Under the pieces are notes generated by a model. The model was not told the DNA's origin and did not search any database. It worked only from the letters and a program-made list of their open reading frames with translations. Made by a program: the position numbers and the translations under genes. Below are positions 1-8,759 of a stretch of DNA of 64,000 nt, in pieces. The DNA comes from Stenotrophomonas sp. ESTM1D_MKCIP4_1 (GTDB lineage Bacteria; Pseudomonadota; Gammaproteobacteria; Xanthomonadales; Xanthomonadaceae), in assembly GCF_003086895.1 (NCBI RefSeq), contig NZ_CP026004.1, positions 1,027,663-1,091,662 of the forward strand, in the 5' to 3' direction. Each line of letters opens with the position of its first letter. Position 1 is the stretch's first letter.

Positions 1-1
1 T

Positions 2-196
2 TCCACGGCCACGGCAAAGTGGCGCATTCCTTATGCGGAAAGCCTGCTGGCCGACGGCGATGCGGCAGCGGCGTCAGCCCAGCTGCGGCGCGCCCGCCCG
101 CAACTGGTCGGGTTGTCGCCGCAATCCGAGTTCCTGTTGCGCGCGGCCGCCCTGGAGGGGCGGTTGGATAACAGCAGCGTCGCCCGGGCGCGATAG
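2..196 (+). CDS. C-terminal fragment of a TPR-like protein (5' end outside window)
   Basis: An open frame runs from the window edge to a TAG at 194-196 and gives the last 64 residues of a larger protein. The visible part is alanine- and leucine-rich and helical (YAESLLADGDAAAASAQLRR, then SEFLLRAAALEGRLD), which resembles the final tetratricopeptide-like helices of an ATP-dependent or winged-helix regulator. The family cannot be fixed from this tail. No downstream gene is coupled to it. Confidence 0.5.
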   Translation, partial: STATAKWRIPYAESLLADGDAAAASAQLRRARPQLVGLSPQSEFLLRAAALEGRLDNSSVARAR

Positions 197-569
197 CTTC
201 CCTGCGTTTTCTCCGGTTGTTCCATGACAGGCATCCGCACTGCATGGACAACAGGGGAACGCAAGATGAGCAATGATCGGCCGGCGCGCCGCCCGTACAA
301 ACCGCGGGGAGGAGTGATGCACCGCTTTGCCAAGGCCTACAGCAAGGCGCGGGAGTGGCATTGCTCGCGCCTGCGCTCATCGGTGGTCGGGCTGCGCTTC
401 GCGGTATGGGGGGACAGCGGACGTTTCACTTCGCATGGCGGTTGGCGCGTTTCGCGCATCAGCCGCAGCGATTCGGAAGTCTGAGCCCGTGGGTGATACG
501 CAACAGCTATCGTGCACGGGTGAAATCGGTATTGGCCGCCGCGCGGGCCCATCGCCCATGCTGCGGTGG
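197..569. other. Gap with one doubtful small ORF (266-484, +)
   Basis: There is no convincing gene here. The best candidate starts at ATG 266 after a purine-rich GGGGAACG and encodes 72 arginine-rich residues (MSNDRPARRPYKPRGG...), ending at 484. I recognise no family, and the residue composition is what GC-rich non-coding DNA would give. It may be a real small basic protein or chance. Confidence 0.3.
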
Positions 570-1448
570 ATGAAACCTTCCCCCATTTCCTTCGCGGGCC
601 AGGTCGGCCTGGTGACCGGTGCTGCAGGCGGTCTTGGCCTGGCGTACAGCCGTCTGCTGGCACAGCGCGGCGCACACGTGGTGATGCATGACGTGGGCGC
701 CGGCCTGGATGGTCGCGGCAGCGATCCGGACCGCATCAGCGCCGCCGTGGCCGCGCTGCGGGCGCAGGGTCTGTCTGTGGAGGGCGCTTCGGGGGCCATT
801 GATGAGCGCCTCGGCTGCCACGCGCTGGTGCGCGAGCTGCTGCACCGGCATGGCCGCATCGATTTCATGGTGCACAACGCGGGCTGGGTGGCCTACGAGC
901 TGCTTGAAGCAGTGGATGACGAAGCCCTGGAACAGATGATGCGCGTGGCTGCCAAGACGCCGCTGTGGCTGGCCCAGGCCGCCTGGCCGGCGATGCGCGA
1001 GGCCGGTGGCGGCCGCATCGTGGTGACGACGTCCGACCGTGCGTTGTACCCGCAGTACGCACAGAAGGGCCTGGCCGGCTATGCGATGGCGAAGATGGCG
1101 GTATTGGGGCTGGCCAACGTGCTGGCGCTGGAGGGTGCCGAGCACGGCATCGTGGTCAATGCCGTTTCGCCGGTGGCCAAGACCCGCATGTGGGGTATTG
1201 AGGGCGAGCCGGACGAGCTGCACCCGGATGCCGTTGCCAGCGGTGTCGCCTTCCTGGCCTCGGTGCGCTGCCGCGAAGGGGGTTGGGTGCTGCGTGCCAG
1301 CAATGGGCAGTTCCACGCGTTGCGCCTGCAGGATGCAGAACACGTCGGCTACCCGCGCGACCTGCGTGCGGTGGCGGCTGACAGCATCGAATCGGTGGCC
1401 CTGCAGTGGCCGGTGATCGCACAGCCGAGTGTCGACGCCCGCGGCTGA
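570..1448 (+). CDS. SDR family NAD(P)-dependent oxidoreductase
   Basis: A 292-residue short-chain dehydrogenase. The cofactor motif TGAAGGLG lies near residue 19, the structural NAG motif is seen in VHNAGW, and the catalytic Tyr and Lys are in GYAMAK, preceded by the TTS serine of the active site. The glycine-rich loop followed by a VVMHDVGAGLDG segment resembles the dehydrogenase module of multifunctional beta-oxidation enzymes (3-hydroxyacyl-CoA dehydrogenase type), but the substrate is not determined. The frame is open far upstream (to 327). I chose ATG 570 (MKPSPIS); ATG 558 is an alternative and neither has a strong ribosome site. A LysR regulator starts 39 bases downstream on the same strand and may control it. 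Confidence 0.85.
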   Translation: MKPSPISFAGQVGLVTGAAGGLGLAYSRLLAQRGAHVVMHDVGAGLDGRGSDPDRISAAVAALRAQGLSVEGASGAIDERLGCHALVRELLHRHGRIDFMVHNAGWVAYELLEAVDDEALEQMMRVAAKTPLWLAQAAWPAMREAGGGRIVVTTSDRALYPQYAQKGLAGYAMAKMAVLGLANVLALEGAEHGIVVNAVSPVAKTRMWGIEGEPDELHPDAVASGVAFLASVRCREGGWVLRASNGQFHALRLQDAEHVGYPRDLRAVAADSIESVALQWPVIAQPSVDARG

Positions 1449-1487
1449 GCGCGTACCCTAGGCAGCCCCCCTGCCGTGCGTGCCGCC

Positions 1488-2375
1488 ATGATCGATCTGC
1501 GCCTGCTCCGCCAGTTCGTGGCGGTGGCTGAAGAACTGCATTTCCATCGCGCCGCCGCGCGCCTGCACATGTCGCAGCCACCGCTGACGGCCGCGATGCG
1601 GCGACTGGAGGACGAGGTGGGCACCCGCCTCATCGCGCGCGGCAACCGCACGCTGGGGCTGACCGCCGCCGGGCAGATGCTGCTGGGTGAAGCGCGCGCC
1701 ACCCTGCAGCAGGCGGAACAGGCACTGCAGCGGACCCGCGAAGCGGCGGCCGGGCAGATCGGCAGTCTGCGCGTGGGCTATGTGGGCAGCGCCCTGTACG
1801 GCCGCCTTCCGGGCCTGATCCGGCAGTTCCGCCTGCAGTTTCCACAGGTGCAGCTGCACCTGCAGGAAGCCACCTCGCGGCAGCAGCAGCAATGGCTGCG
1901 CGAGGAACGCATCGACCTGGGCGTGCTGATTCCACCGATTCCGTCAAGTGAACTGACGCTGCAGGCGTTTGATCATGATCGCTTGGCCATTGCCGTGCCG
2001 CGTGCGCATGCCCTGGCCGCATGCCAACCGCTTGGCGTTGCGATGCTGTCCGACGAACCATTCGTCTCCTGGCCGGCAGGCGAGGGCATCGGCTTCCATG
2101 CCCAGGTGCTGGGGCTGTGCACCCGCGCGGGCTTCACGCCACGGGTGGTGCAGGAAGCGCAGGGCATGCACGCGGTGCTGTCTCTGGTGGCGGTGGAGGC
2201 GGGCGTGGCGATCGTGCCGGCCAGCATGGCCAGCTTCCGTCCGCAGGAAGTGGTGTACCGCATGATTGAAGGGGCCGGCGCCCACTTTGAACTGCAGTTC
2301 TGCACGCGGCCGGGTGTGCCCGGGCCGGTGCTACAGCACTTCCTGGCGCTTGCGGCCCAGCAGGGTCTGTCGTGA
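1488..2375 (+). CDS. LysR family transcriptional regulator
   Basis: A 295-residue LysR-type activator. The N-terminal winged helix-turn-helix is visible in residues 1-60 (LRLLRQFVAVAEELHFHRAA, LHMSQPPLTAAMRRLE). A linker helix and the periplasmic-binding-like effector domain follow from about residue 90. The start ATG 1488 gives the canonical MxDLRLLRQF N-terminus; an upstream GTG at 1476 is less likely. HFHRAA with SQPPLT is the pattern of regulators of aromatic-acid or small-ketone catabolism (the BenM/CatM-like subgroup), so an aromatic or carboxylate inducer is possible but not shown. It follows the SDR gene closely. Confidence 0.88.
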   Translation: MIDLRLLRQFVAVAEELHFHRAAARLHMSQPPLTAAMRRLEDEVGTRLIARGNRTLGLTAAGQMLLGEARATLQQAEQALQRTREAAAGQIGSLRVGYVGSALYGRLPGLIRQFRLQFPQVQLHLQEATSRQQQQWLREERIDLGVLIPPIPSSELTLQAFDHDRLAIAVPRAHALAACQPLGVAMLSDEPFVSWPAGEGIGFHAQVLGLCTRAGFTPRVVQEAQGMHAVLSLVAVEAGVAIVPASMASFRPQEVVYRMIEGAGAHFELQFCTRPGVPGPVLQHFLALAAQQGLS

Positions 2376-2953
2376 TCAACATCAACACACATCATCGCCT
2401 CGCGCGCGTCGCGTGAAGCGCCGGTCGGCCGGTGCTGCTGCGGCACTGCACGAACACCACCGCGCAAGGGTTTCCGCCCGCCACCGTGGCGATCCGTAGT
2501 TCTCTGATCGATGGCTGCGGACAAGCCCTACAGCCTTCGTCTGTGCATGCGGTCAGCATGCCTTCGCCAGCCGCAACGGCTGGTTGGGATTGGCGTCCCA
2601 CAAACAACTCTGGCGCGTGTCCGGAAGAAGTCCAGGAAGGGCATCTTTCGGGCGACGCGGCCCGCTGGTCCGTGGTGGGTGATGCGTGGGGATCACCGCG
2701 ATCCGCCGGTCCGATCCAGAGTTTGCCGGTACGCCAACCCGCATCGCCCGCCGCCCATCCACGCACCTGCGTGGGAGTGAGAGGGTCGCCGCTCCGCTCA
2801 GGCAGAGCGCACCTCTTGCGGGGGGCGGGCGGCGGGCGGTGCACCTGTCACGGCGGCGTTGGATCGCTGTCATCGTCGTGTCGCCACGGACTCACGCGGC
2901 CTATGCTCATGCAGGCCTAGAGTCGATTTTCCCGTCCCCCACGGAGATCTGCC
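2376..2953. other. 578-bp stretch without a supported gene
   Basis: No frame here shows recognisable protein sequence with a proper start. A plus frame 2432-2920 and a minus frame 2553-2873 are open, but both are rich in Arg, Pro, Cys and Ser, as expected of GC-rich spacer. The minus frame contains a phrase-like segment (SGSDRRIAVIPTHH, then SCLWDANPNQPLRLAK) that may be repeat-derived. A short hairpin, CCACGCACCTGCGTGG, lies at about 2758-2773. Confidence 0.5.
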
Positions 2954-3127
2954 ATGTGGTTGCTTGATCAACTCTGGCCCAGCCGCCGCCCGCTGCCCCA
3001 GCCGATAGCCGATGACCGACCGCTGCCGCCGCGCAGGCCTTGGCTGAAGCGTCCGGCGCGGGCAGGGCGCAGTGGCATGGCGCCGTGGCAGAAGGTCGCG
3101 CCGGCGATGCGCCGTACGCGCCATTAG
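2954..3127 (+). CDS. Small basic hypothetical protein, 57 aa
   Basis: ATG 2954 is preceded by CGGAG with good spacing. The frame encodes MWLLDQLWPSRRPLPQP..., ending in RRTRH before TAG 3125-3127. The protein is rich in Pro and Arg with several Trp and shows no membrane segment or known motif. Its stop overlaps the stop of the convergent GFA gene by four bases. It is supported only by the ribosome site and the clean frame, and I recognise no family. Confidence 0.4.
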   Translation: MWLLDQLWPSRRPLPQPIADDRPLPPRRPWLKRPARAGRSGMAPWQKVAPAMRRTRH

Positions 3128-3528
3128 CCGGTGCGATCGGCCGGGTGGTTGACCCCGTCGTTAACCGGGATGATGCCCAGCGCGAACGGATCGATGCCTT
3201 CCAGGCAGGCGACGTTGTAGCCGTACTGGTCCGGGTTGGAGCGACGCCGGTGATGGGTGTAGATGCCGCAGATTCCGCAGAAGTAGTGCTCGGCCACGTG
3301 GGTGTTGAACTGGTAGAGGCGCAGGTGGTCCTGCCCGCGCACGACCTGCAGCCCCTGCCGGCTGACACTGGCGGCGATGGCACCACGGCGGCGGCACATG
3401 GAGCAGTCGCAGCGGCGCGGGTCGACAATGCCCTCGGGCAGCTCCAGCAGCAGTTCGACCGTGCCGCAATGGCAGGTGGCGCGGTGCTGGGGCTGAACCG
3501 TGACGCCGGCTACGGAGGTGATTCCCAT
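3124..3528 (-). CDS. GFA family zinc protein (glutathione-dependent formaldehyde-activating-like)
   Basis: A 134-residue protein with the full cysteine pattern of the GFA fold: CHCG at 19-22, CDCSMC at 40-45 and CGIC at 84-87, which bind structural and catalytic zinc. Family members include the enzyme that speeds condensation of formaldehyde with glutathione, but most of the many GFA paralogues in proteobacteria have unknown substrates, so the name is a family label. ATG at 3528 was chosen because the cysteine motifs start soon after it; the frame stays open upstream to 4569 only by antisense shadowing. It is convergent with the 57-residue ORF. Confidence 0.85.
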   Translation of the reverse strand: MGITSVAGVTVQPQHRATCHCGTVELLLELPEGIVDPRRCDCSMCRRRGAIAASVSRQGLQVVRGQDHLRLYQFNTHVAEHYFCGICGIYTHHRRRSNPDQYGYNVACLEGIDPFALGIIPVNDGVNHPADRTG

Positions 3529-3657
3529 TGCGGTTCCTGGCTGCGGTGACGCGGCCAGTATGCGCCGCCCGCGCGGCCGGCGCCCGTTTCTGAATGGGTG
3601 GGTGGTGCCAGCGTCAGCCTGCATGTGGCTAACTATGTCGCCCCCAGACGCGACAGG

Positions 3658-4677
3658 ATGCCAGTGAGAGCCGCAGCACGTTGGATGACAGGATGTGCCA
3701 TGGCGCTGCTGGCGCTGTGGGTGGCCGGCATGTTCGCCTACCAGCTGCCGGGCCCTGGATGGCTGTCGGGCAGCGTGGCCGTGCTGTGGCTGCTGGCGGC
3801 GCTGTACGCCGCGGTGGCCGTGGCCCGTGGCCGGATTTCCCGGCGCTGGACCGGTTTCTACCTTGGCTCGGTGGCGCTGGCTGGCCTGTGGTGGCTGCTG
3901 CTCACCCCACGCCAGGATCGGGACTGGGCCGACGACGTGGCCCAGCGCCTGCATGTCGAATCCTTCGATGGCCGGCATGTCGTGCTGGACAATGTGCGCG
4001 ACTTCACCTGGCGCAGCGAGACCGACTACGACGCGCGCTGGGTGCGCCGCGAATACGATCTCGACCAGTTGCGCTCGGCCGACCTGGCGCTGTCGTACTG
4101 GATGGGCCCGGCCATCGCCCACACGCTGGTGTCGTTCGGGTTCGACGATGGCCGCCATCTGGTGTTCTCGCTGGAAATCCGCAAGGAACGCGGCGAATCC
4201 TTCTCGGCGCTGGGCGGCTTTTTCCGGCGCTTCGAGATGACCCTGGTGGCATCGGAAGAGACCGACATCCTGCGCACGCGCACCAATACGCGTGGCGAGG
4301 ATGTCTACCTGTACCGCCTGCATGGCCTGGACCGCGGCCAGCTCAAGGCGCTGTTTGCCGCCTACCTCGATGAGGCCAGGCAGCTGGATGCCGCACCGGC
4401 CTTCTACAACACGGCCACCAGCAACTGCACCACGATCGTCTTCGATCTGGCCCGCCACATCGCGCCCGGCCTGCCGCTGGACTACCGCCTGCTGTTGTCC
4501 GGCTACCTGGCCGAGTACGCACAGGAGGTGGGCGCCCTCGCGCCGGATGTGCCCTACGCCGAACTGCACGCCAAGGGCCGCATCACCGAACGCGCCTTGC
4601 AGATGGCGCCGGGTGAGGACTATTCCACCGTGATCCGCCGCGGCATTCCCGGCACCGGGCAGGACCCGCAGCCATGA
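3658..4677 (+). CDS. DUF4105 domain inner-membrane protein
   Basis: A 339-residue protein with three hydrophobic segments in the first ~90 residues (about 10-30, 38-55 and 70-85) followed by a large periplasmic DUF4105 domain. Typical family signatures are visible: LDNVRDFTWRSE, YDLDQLRSADLALSYW, HTLVSFGFDDG and the Asn-Cys pair in ATSNCTTIVFD, which suggests a cysteine-peptidase-like or papain-like catalytic centre. The family's role is not established; it is related to the N-terminal domain of Lnb. The start could be ATG 3658, 3685 or 3700, and 3658 keeps the whole first helix. Its stop overlaps the next gene (ATGA at 4674-4677), so the two are probably co-translated. Confidence 0.8.
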   Translation: MPVRAAARWMTGCAMALLALWVAGMFAYQLPGPGWLSGSVAVLWLLAALYAAVAVARGRISRRWTGFYLGSVALAGLWWLLLTPRQDRDWADDVAQRLHVESFDGRHVVLDNVRDFTWRSETDYDARWVRREYDLDQLRSADLALSYWMGPAIAHTLVSFGFDDGRHLVFSLEIRKERGESFSALGGFFRRFEMTLVASEETDILRTRTNTRGEDVYLYRLHGLDRGQLKALFAAYLDEARQLDAAPAFYNTATSNCTTIVFDLARHIAPGLPLDYRLLLSGYLAEYAQEVGALAPDVPYAELHAKGRITERALQMAPGEDYSTVIRRGIPGTGQDPQP

Positions 4678-6695
4678 CCTTCGTTTTCCCGATCCGCTGG
4701 CAGCGCGTGCTGCCGGCGCTGTTGGCGGCGTGCGTCCTGCTGGGAAGCAGCGGCTGCGCGATGGTCACGGTCAAGCAGGTGGCCTCCGGCGATTCGCTGG
4801 TGAACAAGCGCGCCGATGTGCTCAACACCGGCAAGCTCAGCCCCGCTTCGCGCGAGACGCTCAGTGCCGCCGGCCTGGATGAATCGCAGTGCGAGAAGGA
4901 TTTCCTGGTCTGCCGCAGCACCCTGCTGATGACCGACGACCTGAATGTCGAGCAGCGGCTGTCGACGCTGTCCGAACTCTGGGTGAAAGCCGCGCTGGCG
5001 TTGACCCCGAAGAAGCACGCCGCCGGCGAGCCGCCGATGAGCGATGCCGCGCTCGATGCTTGGCTGGAAGCTGCGCGCTATGGCTATGCGTACCTGTTCT
5101 TCAGCGGGCGCTCGCCCTCCGATCGCGCCTTCGAGGACCGGCAGACGCAGGTGCGTGATTACTACAACTACGCTGCGGAGAAGGCCGCTGTGGTGCTGTT
5201 CGCGCGTGCGCGCGCGGCAGCGCTGGCCGGTGAGGATTACACCCGGCCCATGTCTGCCGGCAGTTGGACGCTGGCTGCCAACTACCAGCAGCTGGCATTG
5301 AAGAGCATCCCGTCGCAGCTGGTGCCGGCCAGTTCGGTCAGTTTCGTCGGGCTGCGCAGTACTTACCGTCGCGATGGCTTCGGTGCCGAACTGGTGATGG
5401 TGATGGACCCGCCTAAGCTGGTGGTGCCAGCGGTGGCCGCCGATGGCCCCAAGGCCGAGACCGCGCAGGGCGAGGGTGACGCTGCGCGCGGCCGCCGCCA
5501 ACGGCATGACGACAGCGTGCCCGAGTTCAGCGAGATGTCCTCGATCAATGTCACCGCCCTGCTGCGTTTCGAGGGTGACAGCCTGGACGATGTGATGCGC
5601 ACGCGGCGGGTTGAACTCGATGCCTATTCGCCGGAAGCCACCGAACGCATCACCCTGCATGGCGAACCGGTGCCGCTGGCCGGCAACTTCACCGCGGCCT
5701 ATGGCCTGTGGCTGGCACAGAGTGGCTTCGCAACGCAGTCGCTGCGCACCTTGTTCGGTTTGAGCGAAGGCATCGGCGAGCCGCACATCTACCTGATGCA
5801 GCCGTGGGACCCGAACCGCCGCATCATCTTCATGCTGCACGGGTTGGCCAGCAGCCCGGAAGCATGGGTGAACCTGGCCAACGAGATCATGGGCGACCCC
5901 GAGCTGCGCCGGCAGTTCCAGGTGTGGCAGGTCTATTACCCGACCAACGCGCCCATTGCGCTGAACCGCTACGAGATCGCCAACGCGTTCAACGATACGT
6001 TGAAGCATTTCGATCCCAGCGGCAGCACGCGCGCATCGAAGGACATGGTCTACATCGGCCATAGCATGGGCGGCGTGCTGGCGCGGCTGCTGGTGAGTGA
6101 TTCGGGCGATGTGCTGTGGAACGACCTGCTGGCCAACTACGATCTGAAGGGTGAGCGCCTGAAGCGCGTGCAGAGCAAGCTGGGGCCGCTGCTGCATTTC
6201 AAGGCGCAGCCGGACGTGGAGCGCGCGATCTTCATTGCCGCCCCGCACCAGGGCACCGATATTGCCGGCAACAAGGTCGGCCGCCTGATCGGGCGGCTGG
6301 TGCGCCTGCCGCTGACCCTGCTGGGCAAGTTCGAGGATGTGTTCCTGGCGCTGGCGCAGGCTGAGCAGCAGGTGGATGGCATGGCCAAGCCGAAGATTCC
6401 CAACAGCATCGACAACCTCAAGGCCAGCGATCCCTTCGTGAGGGCCGCCGCCCAGCTGCCGATCGAGCCGGGCCTGAAATACAACTCCATCATCGCCCAG
6501 CGCAAACCGGAACTTCCGCTGGAAAAATCAGATGACGGCCTGGTGCCTTACTGGAGCGCGCACTTGCCGGGCGCGCAGTCGGAGAAGGTGATCATTTCCG
6601 GGCACAGCGTGCAGGAAAGCCCGCAGGCGGTGCTGGAAGTAAGGCGGATCCTGCACCGTGACATCGACGAGGTGGGGACGGGAACCCGGCCGTGA
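4674..6695 (+). CDS. Lipoprotein alpha/beta hydrolase (lipase-like)
   Basis: A 673-residue protein. The N-terminus has a lipoprotein signal ending in LLGSSGC with the acylated Cys at 28, so it is probably anchored to an envelope membrane. The first ~370 residues are a family-specific region without a known motif. The C-terminal half is an alpha/beta hydrolase: the oxyanion segment is MLHGLASS, the nucleophile elbow is GHSMGG (Ser near residue 464) and a late GHSV supplies a candidate catalytic His. Similar two-part lipoproteins in proteobacteria are annotated as putative lipases or esterases; the substrate is unknown. It overlaps the DUF4105 gene by four bases. A pair of 39-bp palindromes follows directly. 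Confidence 0.82.
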   Translation: MTFVFPIRWQRVLPALLAACVLLGSSGCAMVTVKQVASGDSLVNKRADVLNTGKLSPASRETLSAAGLDESQCEKDFLVCRSTLLMTDDLNVEQRLSTLSELWVKAALALTPKKHAAGEPPMSDAALDAWLEAARYGYAYLFFSGRSPSDRAFEDRQTQVRDYYNYAAEKAAVVLFARARAAALAGEDYTRPMSAGSWTLAANYQQLALKSIPSQLVPASSVSFVGLRSTYRRDGFGAELVMVMDPPKLVVPAVAADGPKAETAQGEGDAARGRRQRHDDSVPEFSEMSSINVTALLRFEGDSLDDVMRTRRVELDAYSPEATERITLHGEPVPLAGNFTAAYGLWLAQSGFATQSLRTLFGLSEGIGEPHIYLMQPWDPNRRIIFMLHGLASSPEAWVNLANEIMGDPELRRQFQVWQVYYPTNAPIALNRYEIANAFNDTLKHFDPSGSTRASKDMVYIGHSMGGVLARLLVSDSGDVLWNDLLANYDLKGERLKRVQSKLGPLLHFKAQPDVERAIFIAAPHQGTDIAGNKVGRLIGRLVRLPLTLLGKFEDVFLALAQAEQQVDGMAKPKIPNSIDNLKASDPFVRAAAQLPIEPGLKYNSIIAQRKPELPLEKSDDGLVPYWSAHLPGAQSEKVIISGHSVQESPQAVLEVRRILHRDIDEVGTGTRP

Positions 6696-6701
6696 CACGC
6701 T

Positions 6702-6740
6702 GGGGTCGGAGCCGTTTTCTGCGAAAACGGATCCGACCCC
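6702..6740. repeat. 39-bp palindrome, copy 1 (GGGGTCGGA...TCCGACCCC)
   Basis: A perfect-ended inverted repeat with inner stem CCGTTTTC/GAAAACGG. It lies between the convergent hydrolase and mfsA genes and directly abuts copy 2. It probably acts as a bidirectional terminator or insulator (inference). Confidence 0.85.
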
Positions 6741-6779
6741 GGGGTCAGATCCTTTTCCACAGGAAAGGGCTCTGACCCC
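6741..6779. repeat. 39-bp palindrome, copy 2
   Basis: Outer arms are GGGGTCAGA and TCTGACCCC, with a different inner stem (CCTTTTCC/GGAAAGG) from copy 1. It is in tandem with copy 1. Confidence 0.85.
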
Positions 6780-6788
6780 AAACGACGC

Positions 6789-8156
6789 CTACACCCGCCG
6801 TGCCACCACCGTGGCCAGCACGGCCAGGCCCACGGTGATAGCCAGGCACAGCACATAGCCGGTGTGCGGTGCCCGTTCGATGAACAACGCAAACAGCGCA
6901 CCGGACAGTGCCAACGCCGTGGCAACGCACAGTGCTTCACTCAGCTGCAGGGCCGAACTGTTGCGGCCCTGCTCCTGCGGTGCGGACAGCGACAGGGTGA
7001 GCACCGACAGGCTGGCGTAGATCATGCCCATCCCGAAGCCGGTGACCGTCCAGCCCACCAGCGCTATCGGCAACGGCACCGCCTTGAACAACACGGCCAG
7101 GGTGGCGCTGATGCCGACGGTCATCAGCATCGTGCCCACGCACAGCAGCTGCTGCCGCGACCAGCCGCGCTGCTGGTGGCCCTGCAGCCAGGAGCCACTG
7201 AACCAGCCCAGCGCGCCCAGGCTCAGCACCGCGCCGGCCCAGCTGGGTGACAGCCCGCGCTCGCGTTGCAGCAGCAGGGGCAGGTAGGCTTCGCAGGCGA
7301 AGAATGCAGCCGCGGCCACACCCCGCAGCGCGATGACGCTGGGCAGGCCGCGCTGGAGGCGCAGCGTGCCCGGTGGCAGCAGCCGGTGCCCGCACAGCAG
7401 CAGCCCCGCTACGGCCACGCTCATGCAGGCCAGCGCCAGCACGCCCTGCTGCTGGCCGCCGAAGTAGAGCAGCAGCGCCGCCAGCGAAGCACCGGCGGCC
7501 CAGCGCACGACGTCGCCGCCATCATCCTCACCGCTGGTTTCAACGGGCACCTGCCGGGCAAGCGCAGGGCGCAGCATCATCGCCGCCGGTATCGCCAGCA
7601 GGGGCACGATCAGGAACACCCACCGCCAGCCCATGTGCTGCACGATCATGCCGCTCAGTGCGGGACCCACCATGGACGGCACCACCCAGCCAGCCGAGAA
7701 CGCGGCGAACACCTTCGGTCGCAGTGTCTCCGGGTAGTTGCGGCCGACCATCACGTACAGCGCGACCGAGATCGCGCCGCTGCCCAGGCCCTGCAGCAGC
7801 CGCCCGGCCACCAGCAGGCCCATGCGGTTGGCCAGCCCGGCCAGCAGCAGACCCAGCACGAAGCAGGCCAGGCCCCACCACAGCGGCCGCGCCGGACCAC
7901 TGCGGTCGGTCCAGCGCCCGGCCACGGTCATGCCGATCACGCTGGTGGCCAGGGTGCCGCCGAAGGCAAGCGCATACAGGCGCAGGCCATCCAGTGCCTC
8001 GGCCACGGTGGGCATGGCGGCGGCCACGGCCAGCGCCTCGAAGGCGAGCAGTGCCACCAGCACGACCATGCCGATGGTGGTGCTGCGGTGGGCGGGGGAG
8101 AGGATGGAATCGTGAGCGGACGTCGCCGTCGCCGGTGTCGCGGTGGGGGTATTCAT
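6789..8156 (-). CDS. mfsA: MFS efflux transporter, SoxR-controlled (MfsA-type)
   Basis: A 455-residue major facilitator with about 12-14 hydrophobic helices and the MFS loop pattern GRWTDRSGPARPLW between helices 2 and 3. It is divergent from soxR and preceded by a SoxR-type promoter. In S. maltophilia a SoxR-regulated MFS pump, MfsA, is known to contribute to paraquat resistance. Gene order and operator make this the likely orthologue, though I infer identity from context. ATG at 8156 (MNTPTATP) is preferred over an upstream in-frame ATG at 8210, which would fall inside the promoter. Substrates probably include redox-cycling compounds and possibly other drugs. Confidence 0.85.
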   Translation of the reverse strand: MNTPTATPATATSAHDSILSPAHRSTTIGMVVLVALLAFEALAVAAAMPTVAEALDGLRLYALAFGGTLATSVIGMTVAGRWTDRSGPARPLWWGLACFVLGLLLAGLANRMGLLVAGRLLQGLGSGAISVALYVMVGRNYPETLRPKVFAAFSAGWVVPSMVGPALSGMIVQHMGWRWVFLIVPLLAIPAAMMLRPALARQVPVETSGEDDGGDVVRWAAGASLAALLLYFGGQQQGVLALACMSVAVAGLLLCGHRLLPPGTLRLQRGLPSVIALRGVAAAAFFACEAYLPLLLQRERGLSPSWAGAVLSLGALGWFSGSWLQGHQQRGWSRQQLLCVGTMLMTVGISATLAVLFKAVPLPIALVGWTVTGFGMGMIYASLSVLTLSLSAPQEQGRNSSALQLSEALCVATALALSGALFALFIERAPHTGYVLCLAITVGLAVLATVVARRV

Positions 8157-8205
8157 GAGAACCCAGTGGCTCGGGCCGCGCTTGTCATCCGGCGGCGAAG
8201 ACCGC

Positions 8206-8236
8206 AGCATGACACCTGAACCAAGGTTGAGGTCAA
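8206..8236 (-). promoter_or_regulatory. SoxR box in a 19-bp-spacer promoter for mfsA
   Basis: On the minus strand TTGACC (8231-8236) and CATGCT (8206-8211) are separated by 19 bp, the over-long spacer typical of MerR/SoxR-activated promoters. The spacer carries the near-perfect dyad CCTGAACCAAGGTTGAGG (8215-8232), matching the SoxR site consensus. The promoter points at mfsA; the same site lies 8 bp before the soxR ATG, so it may also repress soxR. Confidence 0.85.
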
Positions 8237-8239
8237 GCG

Positions 8240-8674
8240 ATGCAGGAACGGGAACTGAGTGTGGGCGACGTGGCCCGCCGCAGCGGCGTCGCGGTATCGG
8301 CCCTGCACTTCTACGAGCGCAAAGGGCTGATCAGCAGCCTGCGCACGGCGGGCAATCAACGGCGCTACGCGCGCGAGGTCCTGCGTCGCCTGGCGGTGAT
8401 CCGTGTAGCGCAGCGGGTGGGCATGCCCCTGGAGGCGGTAGCACGCGCGTTCGACACCCTGCCGCAGGGACGCGCGCCCACCAAAGCCGACTGGGCGCGG
8501 TTGTCCGCGCGCTGGCAGCAGGAACTGGATGAGCGCATCCACATGCTGCAGCTGCTGCGCGACGAACTGACCGGCTGCATCGGCTGCGGCTGCCTGTCGC
8601 TGAAACGCTGCCGGCTGGCCAACCCCGATGACGTACTGGGCGAACGCGGCGACGGGCCGATGCGCTGGGGCTGA
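8240..8674 (+). CDS. soxR: Redox-sensitive transcriptional activator SoxR
   Basis: A 144-residue MerR-family regulator. The helix-turn-helix and wing are in residues 7-50 ([20 protein letters not shown]). The C-terminal iron-sulfur motif is complete: Cys113, Cys116, Cys118 and Cys124 in CIGCGC-x5-C, the four ligands of the [2Fe-2S] cluster whose oxidation activates SoxR. ATG 8240 gives the usual N-terminal length. It is divergent from mfsA with the operator in between. No soxS is expected, since outside the enterics SoxR acts directly on its targets. Confidence 0.95.
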   Translation: MQERELSVGDVARRSGVAVSALHFYERKGLISSLRTAGNQRRYAREVLRRLAVIRVAQRVGMPLEAVARAFDTLPQGRAPTKADWARLSARWQQELDERIHMLQLLRDELTGCIGCGCLSLKRCRLANPDDVLGERGDGPMRWG

Positions 8675-8696
8675 CAAAAAGGGGGCGGGGCCTCCG

Positions 8697-8720
8697 GTAG
8701 CGCCGGGCCATGCCCGGCGG
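8697..8720. repeat. GTAG-headed palindrome (SMAG-like)
   Basis: GTAG is followed by the hairpin CGCCGGGCCATGCCCGGCG, the GTAG-head plus hairpin layout of Stenotrophomonas SMAG repeats. It lies 23 bp after soxR, between convergent genes, and could end transcripts. Confidence 0.7.
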
Positions 8721-8759
8721 AAAGGAAGAAACGACGTGATCCCCTCCGTCCCCTTTTTT

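Noticed and set aside
2432..2920. Plus-strand ORF of 162 aa in the gap after the first LysR gene
   Set aside because: Composition (Arg, Pro, Ser, Cys, Gly) and lack of a ribosome site or motif indicate spacer DNA; a minus frame at 2553-2873 overlaps it with equal lack of support.
4620..6248. 542-residue minus-strand frame opposite the lipoprotein hydrolase
   Set aside because: The hydrolase on the plus strand has a lipobox and GHSMGG. The minus frame is His/Gln/Arg-rich noise.
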